Positions 52,982 through 62,132 of a DNA stretch of 64,000 bases are shown in pieces (position 1 is the stretch's first letter; each line of letters opens with the position of its first letter). The notes beneath the pieces are model-generated. The model was not told where the DNA came from, did not search any database, and saw only the letters and a list, made by a program, of their open reading frames with translations. Location of the stretch: positions 1 through 64,000 of the forward strand of contig JANQKC010000026.1 in NCBI GenBank assembly GCA_028281325.1, read 5' to 3'. The position numbers and the translations under genes were made by a program. Origin of the DNA: Alphaproteobacteria bacterium (GTDB taxonomy: Bacteria; Pseudomonadota; Alphaproteobacteria; UBA8366).

Positions 52982-55959
52982 ATGGCATGCAGGGCAGCGG
53001 CAGCGGCCGCCTGTCGTTGATGATCGACCTAGAACGCTGCATCGGCTGCAAAAGCTGCGAAGTCGCGTGCAAGCAGGAACACGGGCTCGGCCCGGGCGAG
53101 TACCGCAACAAGGTGGTCTGGCTCGGCAACGAGACCGCACCGGCGCTCGACTTCCTGACCGTCACCTGCCAGCACTGCGACCGCCCAGCCTGCCTGCGCG
53201 CCTGCCCGGTCAATCCGAAGGCGATCGAGAAAGACCCCGTCACCGGCGTGGTCAAAGTCAACGAGGACCGCTGCACCGGCTGCGGCGAGTGCGTCATCGC
53301 CTGCCCCTACGGCGCGATGGGCTATGACGCCGCGGGCCATCACGCGGTGAAATGCGACCTGTGTTCCGACCGCCGCGCGAACGGCCAAGGCCCCGCCTGC
53401 GCCAGCGTGTGCCCCGGCCACGCGATCAGCTTCGGCGAACGCCAGGACCTGGTGGCCATGGCGTTGGAAGAAGACCGCACGATCCGCGACAACGATCACT
53501 TCCTGATGGGCCCGGGCACGGTCTATCTGGACCGTATCCCGCGCCCCGAGTCCGACGCCTTCGGCGCCTTGGCGCACGATCAGGACCCGATCGCGGACCG
53601 CACGCCGCCCGCCTTCATGGACTCCGCCGCGGCCAAGGAGTCGGTGGCGGACGTCGGCGCGGAGTATCCCTACGGCCAGCCGCGCGCGGACCGCACCGCC
53701 GACCGGATGGAACCCGGCGGCTGCAACCTCTGCTTCAACTGCTGCAGCACCCAGTTCCATTTCAAGGGCGACCGGTTGGTGCGGATCACCGGCAACGACA
53801 CCGACCCGGTCTTGAAAGGCAAGGTCTGCCCGAAGTCGCAATTGACGCTGCAGCTCTACCACAACGACAAGCGCCTGACGCAACCGCTCAAGCGGGTCGG
53901 CGCGCGCGGCGAGAACAAGTTCGAGCCGATCGGCTGGGACCAGGCGCTCGACGAGATCGCGGAAAAAATGAAATCGGTGCGCGACGAGTTTGGCCCCGAG
54001 GCGCTGGCCCTCTACGTCGGCACGCGGACCGGCATCCTGACCAAGAACGGCTATTCGCGGCTGTTCGCCCAGATGTGGGGCACGCATAACTTCGAAGGCA
54101 CCGACCCCTTCTGCGCCGCCGGGAAGAACCTGTCCTACATGATGACCCAGGGCACCATCGGCAGCGGCAACAGCTATACGCCGGAAGACATCGGCAGCGC
54201 CGAACTCTACGTCTATGTCGGCGACAACCAGGGTGAGACGCGGCCGGTCTATTTCGGCATGGTCAACGACTGGCGCATCCGCAACAAGGCGAAGATGGTC
54301 GTCGTGGACCCGCGCCTGACGGTGACGGCGAGCAAGGCCGACCGCTGGCTGCCGATCCGGCCCGGCACGGACATGGCGCTCGGCCTCGCCCTGTCGCACC
54401 ACATTCTGACCAACGACCTGCACGACCGCGCGTTCTGCGACGACTGGGTGTTGGGGTGGGAGAACTGGCGCGACCAGATCATCGAGAAGGGCTATACGGC
54501 AGACTGGGCCGCGCCGATCACCGGCATCCCGGCGGACGACATCCGCCGGCTCGCGGAGGAGATCGCGGGCGCCGACGGCTGCGTGATGTTCGCCAGCCGC
54601 GGCGTCAACCAGCACACCAACTCGGTGCAGTCCAACCGGACGCTGATGTATGTGATGGCGATTACCGGCAATTGGGGCCGCCAAGGCGGCGCGTTCTTCA
54701 ACATGTCCGCCGGCCCGCCCGTGGCGGCAAACGCACCGGCCGACCGCCGCCCGGCCATCGAGAAACCGATGATCCGGAAAAGCCCGGTGGGCTGGACCGA
54801 GGCCATGCGCCAGGGCAAACCATATCCTTTGAAGGCGATGATCGCCTGCAACAACCCGCTCGGCCAATGGCCCAACCAGGACGAGTCGCGCGACGCCCTG
54901 TTGGCGCTCGACCTGTTGGTGCATATCGAACTCTTCCCGAACGAAACCACCGCCTTCGCCGACTACGTGCTGCCCGCTGCGGCCGGGATCGAAAAGGGCG
55001 AAATCGGCCGGTCGAACGACGATCGCCGCGTCGTCTGGATCGACCGCATGATCGATCCGCCGGGCGAGGCCAAGCCCGACGGCTGGATCTGGATCGAACT
55101 GGGCAAGCGGTTCGGCTTCGACGACGTGTTGCAGGAGAAGTACAAGGACTCCGCCGTCTTCTGGGACGAGATGTGCATCGACAATGACCATCTGCGCGGC
55201 GTCACGCAGAAGCGGCTGCATTCGACACCCTATCGCTGGGTACGGTTCCCCGTCGCGACTGAGGACGCACCGGAACAGGATACCCTATATCTCGAAGGGA
55301 CCACCGCCGTCGGCAAACCGGAAGGGACGCGCTTCCCCACACCCAGCGGCAAGCTCGAATTCTGGACGCCGGACCTGGAGGAGAAATTCACGACGCTCGG
55401 CCTATCCGCCGTGCCGGAATTCTATAGCGAGCGCGAGCAGTTGATGGACCTGCCCTATTTCCAACGGACCGAGGGCGACGATACGGCGAGCGTTCTGTCG
55501 CCCTTCTATAAGGTGCCGACCCATGCCAACAAGGGCGAGATCGTGGCGCCGGGGAACCAGTCGCCGGGTATCGAATTACGGGCGCAGGGCTTCGACACCG
55601 AACTGGTCACGGGCCGGCCGCCAGCGCCGCATTTCCATAGCTGGACGCATTACTTCTGGCAGGCGCAGGAGATGTGGCCCGATCTCTACGTGCAGATCCA
55701 CCCGGACCGGGCGAAGGAGCACGGCATCGAGGACGGCGCGCGGGTCCGCATCGAAACGTCGCACGGGGAGATCGAGGCGGTCGCCTGGCTGCATGCGGGG
55801 ATCCGGCCGACCGCGGTCTTCATCCCCATCGGTTGGGGCGAACGGCAGCCGTTCCATCCATGGCGGTCGGTCAACTTCCTGACCGACAAGACCCAACGCG
55901 ATCCGATCTCGGATCAGACCAACCTGAAGACGTTGTTATGCCGGATTTCGCCCGCGTAA
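52957..55959 (+). CDS. Fused four-cluster ferredoxin / molybdopterin oxidoreductase
   Basis: This 1000-residue protein joins what are usually two subunits. Residues about 20-185 form a DmsB/HybA-type iron-sulfur domain with four cysteine clusters: Cys28-x2-Cys31-x2-Cys34-x3-Cys38, CQHCDRPACLRACP, CTGCGECVIACP and a CDLC...CASVCP set. From 250 on is a DMSO-reductase-family catalytic domain: N-terminal cluster Cys256, Cys259, Cys262/263 and a later VCPK, then the probable molybdenum ligand Cys386 in GTDPFCAAGKN. It is not selenocysteine. No Tat signal is present, so it faces the cytoplasm. Start is ambiguous between ATGs 52957, 52975 and 52987. With the cytochrome-b-like protein it forms a quinone-linked redox enzyme of unknown substrate. 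Confidence 0.85.
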   Translation: MVAYNAMVDGMQGSGSGRLSLMIDLERCIGCKSCEVACKQEHGLGPGEYRNKVVWLGNETAPALDFLTVTCQHCDRPACLRACPVNPKAIEKDPVTGVVKVNEDRCTGCGECVIACPYGAMGYDAAGHHAVKCDLCSDRRANGQGPACASVCPGHAISFGERQDLVAMALEEDRTIRDNDHFLMGPGTVYLDRIPRPESDAFGALAHDQDPIADRTPPAFMDSAAAKESVADVGAEYPYGQPRADRTADRMEPGGCNLCFNCCSTQFHFKGDRLVRITGNDTDPVLKGKVCPKSQLTLQLYHNDKRLTQPLKRVGARGENKFEPIGWDQALDEIAEKMKSVRDEFGPEALALYVGTRTGILTKNGYSRLFAQMWGTHNFEGTDPFCAAGKNLSYMMTQGTIGSGNSYTPEDIGSAELYVYVGDNQGETRPVYFGMVNDWRIRNKAKMVVVDPRLTVTASKADRWLPIRPGTDMALGLALSHHILTNDLHDRAFCDDWVLGWENWRDQIIEKGYTADWAAPITGIPADDIRRLAEEIAGADGCVMFASRGVNQHTNSVQSNRTLMYVMAITGNWGRQGGAFFNMSAGPPVAANAPADRRPAIEKPMIRKSPVGWTEAMRQGKPYPLKAMIACNNPLGQWPNQDESRDALLALDLLVHIELFPNETTAFADYVLPAAAGIEKGEIGRSNDDRRVVWIDRMIDPPGEAKPDGWIWIELGKRFGFDDVLQEKYKDSAVFWDEMCIDNDHLRGVTQKRLHSTPYRWVRFPVATEDAPEQDTLYLEGTTAVGKPEGTRFPTPSGKLEFWTPDLEEKFTTLGLSAVPEFYSEREQLMDLPYFQRTEGDDTASVLSPFYKVPTHANKGEIVAPGNQSPGIELRAQGFDTELVTGRPPAPHFHSWTHYFWQAQEMWPDLYVQIHPDRAKEHGIEDGARVRIETSHGEIEAVAWLHAGIRPTAVFIPIGWGERQPFHPWRSVNFLTDKTQRDPISDQTNLKTLLCRISPA

Positions 55960-55975
55960 CGCGGACATGATCTCG

Positions 55976-58900
55976 TCAGGCCGGCGCGGCCGGTTGAGCG
56001 GCGGCGGCGTTGACGGATGCGACCGGCCGCATGCGGGTCAGGATCAGGAAGGCCTGAGGCACGAAGAAGAAAGACACCACCGTCGACAACAAGACGCCGC
56101 CGGCAATCGTCGTCGCGAAGGGTGGCCACATGCCGCCGTCCGACAGGATGAGCGGGAAGAAGCCGCCGAAGGTCGTGATCGTCGTCGATGTGATATGCCG
56201 GCTGGTCTCCAGCACACCTTGCTTGATTGCCTCGACATCACCAGCGACCGCCCGCGGGTCCCGTTTGAGCCCGGTGAGGATAATGATCGCCGCGTTGATC
56301 GCCACGCCGACCAATCCCAATAGCGCAATGATCGGCTGGAAGCCGAACGGAAAGCCGCCGAGGGTCAGACACAGCAGCCCAAGCCCCATCGACAGGAAGG
56401 CAACGAAGAAAACCACGCCGCTGAGACGGAAGGAATTGAAGGTCAGCACGACCGTGGCGATCATCAACAGGACGATCAGCGTCACCGAACTCAACAGATT
56501 GCCGATCGCGTCGGACCGCGCCTCGGCATCGCCGCCGAACTCATAGCGGTACCCCGGCGGCAGCGTGTAGCCGGCGGCTTCCCACAGGGATTCGAATTTC
56601 GCGATCGCGGTGGACGGAAGTTGCCCGGCCTGAACATAGCCCGATACGATGTTCACCCGGCGTCCTTGGTATCGCTCCAGCGTGCTGGCTTCCGGCTCCA
56701 GCACGATATCGCCCAATGCACGGATTGGCGTCGCTTGAAAATCCACCGATCCGCCCGGCGCCTCCCGCGACAGGATATTCAGCGAGGCCAGTTCGTCGAA
56801 GCGCGCGCGCTGTTCGTCGTCCAAGCGCACCCGGATCGGCAGTTCCTCGGTTCCCTCGACAATCGTGCCGCCGATGGTGCCTTCGAGCTGACTGTCCAGG
56901 TCCCGGGCAATATCGACCAGCGACAAACCCGCCTGCCGCGCCTGATCCTCGTCGGCGTTGAGCCACAATTTGGGTTCACCCCCCGGTATACCGGCAAAGG
57001 TGTGGGTGACCTCGGGCACTTGCGCGAGCAAGGCCCGCGCCTTCTCGCCGATCCCCTGAAGCACGCGCAGGTCCTTGCCGTAGATGCGCAGTTCGATCGG
57101 CGCATGTGTCGGCGGCCCTTGCAGCAGTTGCCGGACGACGATCTGCGAGTCGGGAAAAGCGGCGCTCAACTGCCGCTGCACCGCATTGATCTGTTCCTTC
57201 AAACCGCGCAGCCGCGTGGCCGTGACCATGGCTTCGGCATAGTTGGAGACGCCGTCCTGGTTCATCTGCATGTTGTAGTAAAAACTCGGCGCGCTATTGC
57301 CGAGAAACCATGACACGGACTCCACGTCCTCGCGACCCTGGATCAGATCGGTCGCTTTCCTGACGTCCTGGAGCGTGCGCTCGATCGAACTTTGAGGCGG
57401 CAGGCGCATTTCGACATGAAACTGCTTTCGATCCGCCTCCGGGAAGAACTGCGTCGGCAGGGTGGTTGCGCCGACGATACCGAGCAATGGCAGAACCATC
57501 GCCGCCATCATCGAAACAATTGGCGCCTTGAGGCTCCACCCCAACACGGCGTCGAACGCGCCGGCAAGGCGCGGGAGAGTCAGCCCGGCCGCCCAGAAAG
57601 AATTGCGTCCCTCCGCCGCCGTCTTGAGGCCGCCCGGCAGGAAAACGCCGTTGAGCGCCGCGACCACGGTGATCGCCAACAGGAAGGACGCGGTGAGCGC
57701 CGTGATGACCGCCGCCGCGATCGGCCCGACGAACTCACCGGCGCCGCCCGGCATCAAGGTGATCGGCGCGAAGGCGAGGACCGTCGTCACTGTGGAACTC
57801 AACAACGGCAACCAAAGCCGGCTGACCGACACGCCGACTGCATCTCGTGGGCTGAGTCCATCGACCAGGCGGCGGCGGATTGCATCGGTCATCACGATGG
57901 CGGCGTCGACCAGCAGACCGAGCGCGACCATCAACCCGATGACGGACATCTGATGGATGGGGATTCCCATCACATTCAGCACGATCAACGACGTGAGGGC
58001 AGTCAGCGGGATCGCAGCCGTGACGATCAGCGCCGAGCGCCACCCGAGCGTGATGAACAGCACCACGACAACGAGGGCCGCGCCGATCATGAGGTTTTTC
58101 ACCAATGTACCGAACCGGGCCGACGCGTATTCGTTTTGGTCGAAGACGACCTCCAACGCCACGCCGCCCGACAGGTCCTGTTCGAAGGTCTTCAACGCAC
58201 CGCGCGCCGCGGCGGCCCAACTGCTGACCCGAAGGTCCGATTCCATCCGCGCCGCCACGATCACCGCCGGCTTGCCGCCGACCAGCACCAAGTCGTCGGG
58301 CGGCGACGCAAGCCGCCGATCCACGCGCGCGATATCGCCGACCCGCACAATACCGCCATCGGCGTTGCGCCGCACCGGCACCTCGCGCAGCCGGGCCAGC
58401 GTGTTCAGTTCGCCGCGGACTTCCAGCACATATTCGTTGATACCGCCCCGGAACTGCCCGGCCGAAACCTTCGAATCCGCCGCGGCGATGGCGCGCGCGA
58501 TGGACTGCTTGTCGAGCGTCAGGGATTCCGCGATGGCCGAGTCGACGGAGACCACCACTTCCTCGGCGGGCGCACCGTGGATCGTGACCAGTTCCGTCCC
58601 GGGCACGTCACGCAACGTATCCTGCAGATCCTCGGCAATCCGCTTCAGGATCAAGACGTTGGGGGCGCTGTCCGCATCCCAGACTAGCGCCGCCATCATG
58701 GTATAGGCGTAGCCCCGGTCGTCGTCGAAGACGGGCGACGGCACCCCGCCGGGGAAATTCGACTCGGCATCGCTCAAGGCGTCGCGAATACGGGAGAACG
58801 GACCGTCCGTTTCGTAGACATCGTCATCCAATTCGACGGTCACGACCGAGATACCGGTGCGCGAAAAGGACCGGATCTTCTTGATCTCCGACAGCTCGCG

Positions 58901-59107
58901 CAATTCATCCTCGATCTTTTCGGTGACCAGGTTTTCGACACGGTCCGCGCTGGCGCCGGGAAACGGCGTGATAATGGTGGCGAAGCGGTTGGTGATCTTG
59001 GGGTCTTCTTCCTGCGCCATGGTGAAGAACGCCGCGAGGCCGCCCGCCACGATAATGAAGACCGTGAGGACAAGCAGCCGCCTGTAATCGAAGAAGAGCG
59101 TTTTCAT
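55976..59107 (-). CDS. RND efflux transporter permease
   Basis: This inner-membrane proton-driven exporter has 1043 residues. Twelve helices and two large periplasmic domains are visible. The family markers include DRVENLVTEKIEDELREL and GLLVDAAIVMTDAIRRRL, the latter the helix-4 proton-relay region. That region has a single Asp followed by Ala where AcrB has Asp-Asp, as in several metal-type and related RND pumps. ATG 59107 overlaps the adaptor stop by 4 nt. It would extrude drugs, bile-salt-like compounds, solvents or metals through a TolC-type channel that is not encoded here. It is the last gene of a tetR-adaptor-permease operon. Confidence 0.9.
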   Translation of the reverse strand: MKTLFFDYRRLLVLTVFIIVAGGLAAFFTMAQEEDPKITNRFATIITPFPGASADRVENLVTEKIEDELRELSEIKKIRSFSRTGISVVTVELDDDVYETDGPFSRIRDALSDAESNFPGGVPSPVFDDDRGYAYTMMAALVWDADSAPNVLILKRIAEDLQDTLRDVPGTELVTIHGAPAEEVVVSVDSAIAESLTLDKQSIARAIAAADSKVSAGQFRGGINEYVLEVRGELNTLARLREVPVRRNADGGIVRVGDIARVDRRLASPPDDLVLVGGKPAVIVAARMESDLRVSSWAAAARGALKTFEQDLSGGVALEVVFDQNEYASARFGTLVKNLMIGAALVVVVLFITLGWRSALIVTAAIPLTALTSLIVLNVMGIPIHQMSVIGLMVALGLLVDAAIVMTDAIRRRLVDGLSPRDAVGVSVSRLWLPLLSSTVTTVLAFAPITLMPGGAGEFVGPIAAAVITALTASFLLAITVVAALNGVFLPGGLKTAAEGRNSFWAAGLTLPRLAGAFDAVLGWSLKAPIVSMMAAMVLPLLGIVGATTLPTQFFPEADRKQFHVEMRLPPQSSIERTLQDVRKATDLIQGREDVESVSWFLGNSAPSFYYNMQMNQDGVSNYAEAMVTATRLRGLKEQINAVQRQLSAAFPDSQIVVRQLLQGPPTHAPIELRIYGKDLRVLQGIGEKARALLAQVPEVTHTFAGIPGGEPKLWLNADEDQARQAGLSLVDIARDLDSQLEGTIGGTIVEGTEELPIRVRLDDEQRARFDELASLNILSREAPGGSVDFQATPIRALGDIVLEPEASTLERYQGRRVNIVSGYVQAGQLPSTAIAKFESLWEAAGYTLPPGYRYEFGGDAEARSDAIGNLLSSVTLIVLLMIATVVLTFNSFRLSGVVFFVAFLSMGLGLLCLTLGGFPFGFQPIIALLGLVGVAINAAIIILTGLKRDPRAVAGDVEAIKQGVLETSRHITSTTITTFGGFFPLILSDGGMWPPFATTIAGGVLLSTVVSFFFVPQAFLILTRMRPVASVNAAAAQPAAPA

Positions 59108-60279
59108 CGGCCCGTGCCCTGGGTCACCGCTTGTTCGGGGGCATTCCGGAATCGGACCACCTGCCCCGGAACGAACCGAAACGGGCTTGAGAGCACGACG
59201 CGGTCGCCCGCCTGCAACGTGCCCCGCACGTAGACGCGGTTCTCTTCGATATGGACAATCTCGACGTCCTTTCGCTGGATACGGCCCAATCCGGCTTCGC
59301 GATCCTGCGGATCGGGCAACACCACATAGACGGACCAAAGACCGCGCAGGCTCTCGTTGATCGCCGTCGCGGGGACCCAGATTCCCGTTTCGCGAATCTT
59401 CTCGTCGAGGGACAAGCGCACCAGATCGCGCGGCACGAAACCGGGATCCCGGTCGATCCGCAATATCACCGTCACCGTCCGCGTCTGCGCGTTCACATCG
59501 GAGATGATCCGGGTCACCAGACCGTCAGCCGACAAGGCGCCGGCGGTCACGGTATAGCGTTCGCCAACGTCGACCCGGTCGCGCAGCGCGATCGGCACGC
59601 CGATGCGCGCCTCCAGAACGCCGAGTTCGTTCAACCGGAACGCGGCCTGGCCGGCATCAACGACCGATCCTTCATCGAAGAACCGCCGGACGATCTGCCC
59701 GGCGAAGGGCGCCGTGAGAACCGAATCCTTGAGATCCGTGTCGACGGCCCGCAACGCCGCGTCGATCTGCACGAGTTTCGCGCGCAGGCCGTCCCGTTCG
59801 GCGCGGATATCGTCCAAGGACTGCTGGGTCGAGAACCCCTTGGCCGCAAGCTTGGCCGTCCGGCTCATCGTGGAGTCCGCACGCACAAGCTGCGATTCCG
59901 TTTCTCGCCGCTGCCCGAGCAGCTCGGCACGTCGATTGGTCAATTGCTCCGTATCCAGACGGGCGAGCGCCTGTCCGGCCTGCACGCTATCGCCTTCATC
60001 GACGCTCAGCGCGACGATCTTTCCGCCAAGTTCGAACCCCACGTCGGACGTGCGTTGCGGTACGATCCGCCCGGCGAACTTGCGCTGCGCGACGAAGGTA
60101 TCCTGCTCGCGCGCCGTCATTACCGCGACGGGCAATGGATCGGCCGCCTTGGCGCCCTCCCCGGATCGTAGCGAGAACAGTCCGGCGGCCCCGATCACCG
60201 CGGCGGTCAGCACGACGCCGACAGCGGCAATGCGGATCATGGGCCCGGATGGTTTCCGTTTGGACGGAGACGCTGTCAT
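59104..60279 (-). CDS. RND efflux periplasmic adaptor (HlyD/MFP family)
   Basis: This membrane-fusion protein has 391 residues and connects the RND permease to an outer-membrane channel. It begins with one inner-membrane helix (residues about 14-34), then lipoyl half-motifs (VGFELGGKIVALSVDEGDSV and VLTAPFAGQIVRRFFDEGSV) flanking a coiled coil of about 80 residues. A beta-barrel follows (VTVILRIDRDPGFVPRDLVR). It overlaps the permease start by 4 nt downstream and the tetR stop by 4 nt upstream. All three genes are therefore translationally coupled and presumably under TetR control. Confidence 0.9.
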   Translation of the reverse strand: MTASPSKRKPSGPMIRIAAVGVVLTAAVIGAAGLFSLRSGEGAKAADPLPVAVMTAREQDTFVAQRKFAGRIVPQRTSDVGFELGGKIVALSVDEGDSVQAGQALARLDTEQLTNRRAELLGQRRETESQLVRADSTMSRTAKLAAKGFSTQQSLDDIRAERDGLRAKLVQIDAALRAVDTDLKDSVLTAPFAGQIVRRFFDEGSVVDAGQAAFRLNELGVLEARIGVPIALRDRVDVGERYTVTAGALSADGLVTRIISDVNAQTRTVTVILRIDRDPGFVPRDLVRLSLDEKIRETGIWVPATAINESLRGLWSVYVVLPDPQDREAGLGRIQRKDVEIVHIEENRVYVRGTLQAGDRVVLSSPFRFVPGQVVRFRNAPEQAVTQGTGR

Positions 60280-60962
60280 CGTTCATGCTCCACTGCTTGC
60301 CCAACGCTGAATTTCGTACGCGGCGCGCTGACGCGCGGATCATTGAATCCGCCCAACATCGAATAGCTGCCGATTCGAACGGCCTGCATGATCGTTTTCG
60401 CGTCACGGACGAAGGGCTCGGCGCGACCGTCCACGGCCAACGTGGTCAGGCCGTGAACGAAGGCCCAAGCGGAGATCGCCAATTCTTCGATGCGCGACTC
60501 CGGCAACAGGCCGGCGGCGGCGCACCGTTTGAGAACGGTCCGCAATTCGTCGAAGGCGGCCTGTCCCGCCGCTTTCATCGATGCCCAATCGCCATCGGCG
60601 AACAGCGGGCCGAACATCAAGCGGAAATGCGCGGGCCGGTCGCAGCCGAACTTTACATACGCCATGCCGATAGCGAGGAACTGCTCCTCCGGGTCATCGG
60701 GATAAGCGGCGGCGGCCTCCGCCGTTGCGGACCGAAGCGCCTCGAATGCGCGCTCCGCGACCGCGGCCAGCAATGCGGTTTTGTCGGGGAAATGACTATA
60801 GGCGGCGTTATGACTGACACCGACCCGGCGCGCGATATCGCGCATGCTGCAATCCCAATTGCCGCGTTCGCTGATCATCTCCGAGACCGCGTCGACGAGC
60901 GCGTGCTCCAGATTTCCATGGTGGTAGGTCTTCGATCGTCTCGTCGACTTACGGGTCGGCAT
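60276..60962 (-). CDS. TetR-family repressor of the RND operon
   Basis: This TetR/AcrR-type repressor has 228 residues. Its HTH is MRDIARRVGVSHNAAYSHFP (about residues 40-59), preceded by a basic N-terminus (TRKSTRRSK) and followed by an effector domain similar to the TetR_C WHG type (AYVKFGCDRPAHFRLMFGPL). ATG 60962 is chosen because GGAG stands 7 nt upstream; ATG 60968 is only 1 nt from GGAGA. The promoter and two palindromic operators lie directly upstream (60975-61019), so it represses its own operon. The inducer is probably a substrate of the pump. Confidence 0.9.
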   Translation of the reverse strand: MPTRKSTRRSKTYHHGNLEHALVDAVSEMISERGNWDCSMRDIARRVGVSHNAAYSHFPDKTALLAAVAERAFEALRSATAEAAAAYPDDPEEQFLAIGMAYVKFGCDRPAHFRLMFGPLFADGDWASMKAAGQAAFDELRTVLKRCAAAGLLPESRIEELAISAWAFVHGLTTLAVDGRAEPFVRDAKTIMQAVRIGSYSMLGGFNDPRVSAPRTKFSVGQAVEHER

Positions 60963-60974
60963 CGCCATTCTCCA

Positions 60975-61019
60975 ATCTTGACAGCATCAAGATAGCGCGA
61001 ATATTGACGCTGTCAAGAT
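60975..61019 (-). promoter_or_regulatory. Promoter with two TetR operators
   Basis: Two 19-bp palindromes are present: ATCTTGACAGCATCAAGAT (60975-60993, perfect 7-bp arms) and ATATTGACGCTGTCAAGAT (61001-61019, one mismatch), centres 26 bp apart. On the minus strand TTGACA (61016-61011) and TATCTT (60994-60989) are spaced 16 nt, an evident sigma-70 promoter covered by both operators. A longer 13-bp inverted repeat joins their outer ends. Confidence 0.85.
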
Positions 61020-61184
61020 TGATTTCGATCCTCCAAGACGTATCGCGTATCGACCCGGCTACGCCCCATACGGTAAGCGACGGCCTTGGCGGCCAGACCC
61101 AAATACGGCTGAAACAAGCGTCATGCGCCCTCCGATGAAGACGCAAAGTGGCCCCGATGGTTTAAAAAATGTAATGTGAACCTC

Positions 61185-62132
61185 ATGAGCCGACGCCTGC
61201 CACCCCTGAATGCCGTACGCGCGTTCGAAGCGGCCGCGCGGCATATGAGCATTTCGAAAGCCGCCGACGAGTTGCACGTCACGCCCGCCGCGATCAGCCG
61301 CCAGGTCAAACTTCTCGAAGATCATCTCGGCATACAGTTGTTCAGGCGGCTCAACCGGGCGCTGCTGTTGACGCATGCGGGACAGGCCTGCCTGCCGGGT
61401 TTGCGCGACGGCCTCGATCAGATTTCCAACGCGGTCGACCGGCTGCGCGACGTCGACGCGCAAATCGGCCTGACCGTCAGCAGTTCGGCGTCGCTCGCCG
61501 CGAAATGGCTGGTGCCGCGCCTGCACCGCTTCCAGGACCGGCATCCGGATATCGACGTCCGCGTCGCCGCGTCGCATAAGCTGGCGGATTTCTCGCGCGA
61601 CGAGATCGACATCGCCATCCGCTTCGGCGCGGGGAATCATCCCGGCCTGCGCGCCGAACGCCTGATGGGCGAGGAGGTTTTCCCGGTCTGCAGTCCGATC
61701 ATCATCACCGACGAGACGCCGCTGCGAACGCCCGCTGATCTGGCGCACCACACCCTGCTGCACGACGAAGGGTATCTGCACTATGCGGATGAAGGGAACA
61801 AACTGCACGAGACCTTCCCGACATGGTCGAGTTGGCTCGCGGAGGCCGGCGTCGACGATATCGACACGGCGCGCGGCCCCCGGTTCAGCCTGTCGAGCAC
61901 GGCGATCCAAGCGGCGGTCGAAGGGCTGGGCGTCACGCTCGGCCGCAGCGTGCTGGTCGAGTCCGACCTGTCGACGGGCTTGCTGGTGAAACCCTTCGAC
62001 GTCGCCGCCCGCTCGACATTCGCCTATTTCATCGTGTCGCCGGACAAGGCGATGGAACGCGACAACGTGGTCGCCTTCCGCGACTGGCTGTTCGACGAAG
62101 CGGCCGATCGCGCAATCGCGACTGTTAGGTAG
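61185..62132 (+). CDS. LysR-family regulator, GcvA-like
   Basis: This GcvA-type LysR regulator has 315 residues from ATG 61185. The HTH (HMSISKAADELHVTPAAISRQV) lies at about residues 20-41, followed by LLEDHLGIQLFRRLNRALLL, and the effector domain includes ASLAAKWLVPRLHRFQDRHP. A GTG at 61176 would add three residues, and neither start has a strong ribosome-binding site. It is convergent with the TRAP permease gene (stops overlap by about 8 bp) and divergent from the tetR operon. The target is unknown. Confidence 0.82.
   Translation: MSRRLPPLNAVRAFEAAARHMSISKAADELHVTPAAISRQVKLLEDHLGIQLFRRLNRALLLTHAGQACLPGLRDGLDQISNAVDRLRDVDAQIGLTVSSSASLAAKWLVPRLHRFQDRHPDIDVRVAASHKLADFSRDEIDIAIRFGAGNHPGLRAERLMGEEVFPVCSPIIITDETPLRTPADLAHHTLLHDEGYLHYADEGNKLHETFPTWSSWLAEAGVDDIDTARGPRFSLSSTAIQAAVEGLGVTLGRSVLVESDLSTGLLVKPFDVAARSTFAYFIVSPDKAMERDNVVAFRDWLFDEAADRAIATVR

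Noticed and set aside
54079-54147. Selenocysteine in the molybdoenzyme, as in some formate dehydrogenases
   Set aside because: The ligand position is an ordinary TGC (Cys386) and no in-frame TGA occurs in the gene.
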